From the NCBI GenBank assembly GCA_965240325.2, contig OZ251239.1, positions 1,178,001 through 1,242,000 on the forward strand: a DNA stretch of 64,000 nt. The letters are read 5' to 3'. Positions 63,068 to 64,000 of this stretch are shown here, piece by piece. The DNA is from Rebecca billardiae RCC1528. Its lineage: Eukaryota; Haptophyta. Position 1 is the stretch's first letter, and each line of letters starts with the position of its first letter. Position numbers and translations under genes: made by a program. Under the pieces are notes generated by a model. It ran no database searches. It was not told the DNA's origin and saw only the letters and a program-made list of their open reading frames with translations.

Positions 63068-64000
63068 CTACCGAACTCCGCAATCCGAACGTCGTATGCG
63101 GTATGGCCCCGTCGGCGTACTGTCAGTTGCGTCAGAGACTGAGAGAGTACGTCCGCCCGGCGCCTGGCTCCAGCCACAGTCAGGGACGTCCACTGACCCT
63201 ATGGGGGGGGTGCATTTAGACGAACCCCTGGGAGCCAGGGAGCGATGAGGGTACCAATCGAAAGATCTCCGGGGGCGGCGGACGAAGCCGCAGGTTCAAA
63301 ACCGAAGCCGCAGACGATTTCGTATGTTTCTTTGTCCTTGAACGCGTCGTCACAGTCGAACACGGAGGACTCCGTCGTGCTGAACTTTTTTTTGGGCTCC
63401 CGGACCGGTCTCTCGCACGATGGAGCTCCGCCGAGCGGGCGAGGAGACGAGACGCCTTGGAGGCCTTGATCCGGGCGCATCCCCTGGTTGGCCGCGGCAC
63501 CCTGTCGCGCTCGCGCCCCGGGTGCACCTTCGTGCACTGAGAGTCACCGATGGGCGAGAAGCTGCTCGTCGACTCGAGCAAGCTGCGCGCTATCCGCGTC
63601 GAGCTGCTCGCGCCGGCGGCCACACCTCGCGGCGGTGCGGGCGTGCGCATGAGCTTGTCGGCTTCTAGCTGCTCGCGCCCCGGGCCGCGCCGTCAGCTCG
63701 TGGTGCCACGGGTATGCGCACGAGCTCGTGCTTGGCTGCAGCTCCTCAGAGGACTGCCACAGCTGGCTGGCTCAGAGCTTGTTCGCGAGTGCTGAGGTGC
63801 GGCGTGGCCTGCGCGGTGCGCCGCAGCGGTCAATGCGTTGCTCGATGATCCTGCACTGCGCTACGTCTTGACTCGCGAGGGAGGCGCCGATATCGGGGCT
63901 GTGTGTAATGCGTCATGGCATAGCACATAGCATCATATGATGCGCTGCTGATGCTATGTACTGCTACCGGCGGACCGTATATATTTACACACAGCCCAGA
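63068..64000. other. Window end, no confident gene
   Basis: A minus-strand frame around 63210-63440 has a protein-like stretch (REPKKKFSTTESSVFDCDDA, KETYEIVCGFGFEP) that could be an exon of a gene continuing beyond the window or a decayed fragment. A plus frame at 63550-63795 is basic and featureless. Poly-G (63202-63209) and poly-T (63386-63394) runs occur. Confidence 0.35.

Overview
The window is nuclear DNA of a very GC-rich eukaryote. Long intron-poor genes with extreme GC3 codon use, short GC-rich introns with GT...CAG borders (mostly GTGCG donors), alanine/glycine/proline homopolymer expansions, long (TA)n microsatellites and TTAGGG-type telomeric repeats all point that way. The gene set (plant-type K+ channel with ankyrin repeats, GT20-HAD trehalose enzyme, EsV-1-7 repeat protein, degenerate NFU-like protein with a possible plastid leader) suggests a unicellular alga of the haptophyte or stramenopile kind. 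That placement is inference; no rRNA, tRNA or marker gene was found to fix it.

Layout. 1-7.9 kb: a 3.5-kb unit with 34-bp terminal inverted repeats holding a decayed Gly/Ala-rich gene, a ShK-prolyl 4-hydroxylase gene, then a repeat-rich decayed stretch. 7.9-12.2 kb: an F-box/RCC1 gene (minus, apparent 1-nt frameshift) head-to-head with a Trp-periodic Sfi1-like gene (plus). 12.2-18.6 kb: gene-poor, with decayed ORFs and microsatellites. 18.6-28.3 kb: one giant minus-strand gene for a double K+ channel/ankyrin protein. 28.9-35.8 kb: a four-exon trehalose-6-phosphate synthase with two phosphatase-like domains. 35.8-43.3 kb: small inverted-repeat elements, a membrane protein gene, a CCCTAA tract running into a 200-N gap, a palindromic repeat family and a 0.4-kb-arm foldback. 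43.3-53.7 kb: an acidic single-pass membrane protein with PPxY motifs, a large disordered phosphosite-rich protein, a renalase-like flavoprotein, a U-box membrane protein and an NFU-like protein. 54.3-61.1 kb: a flavin amine oxidase fused to a polytopic membrane domain, divergent from an FMO-type monooxygenase. 61.9-63.1 kb: an EsV-1-7 repeat protein.

How genes may relate (inference). The K+ channel and the trehalose enzyme are same-strand neighbours and could both serve osmotic adjustment. Three head-to-head pairs (F-box-RCC1/Sfi1-like, U-box/NFU-like, amine oxidase/FMO) have 97-241 bp between start codons and probably share promoters. Most other long open frames here are antisense or out-of-frame shadows caused by the base composition. 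Exon models were made by eye; introns were accepted when GT/AG borders, reading phase and family similarity agreed, and all multi-exon models sum to whole codons.
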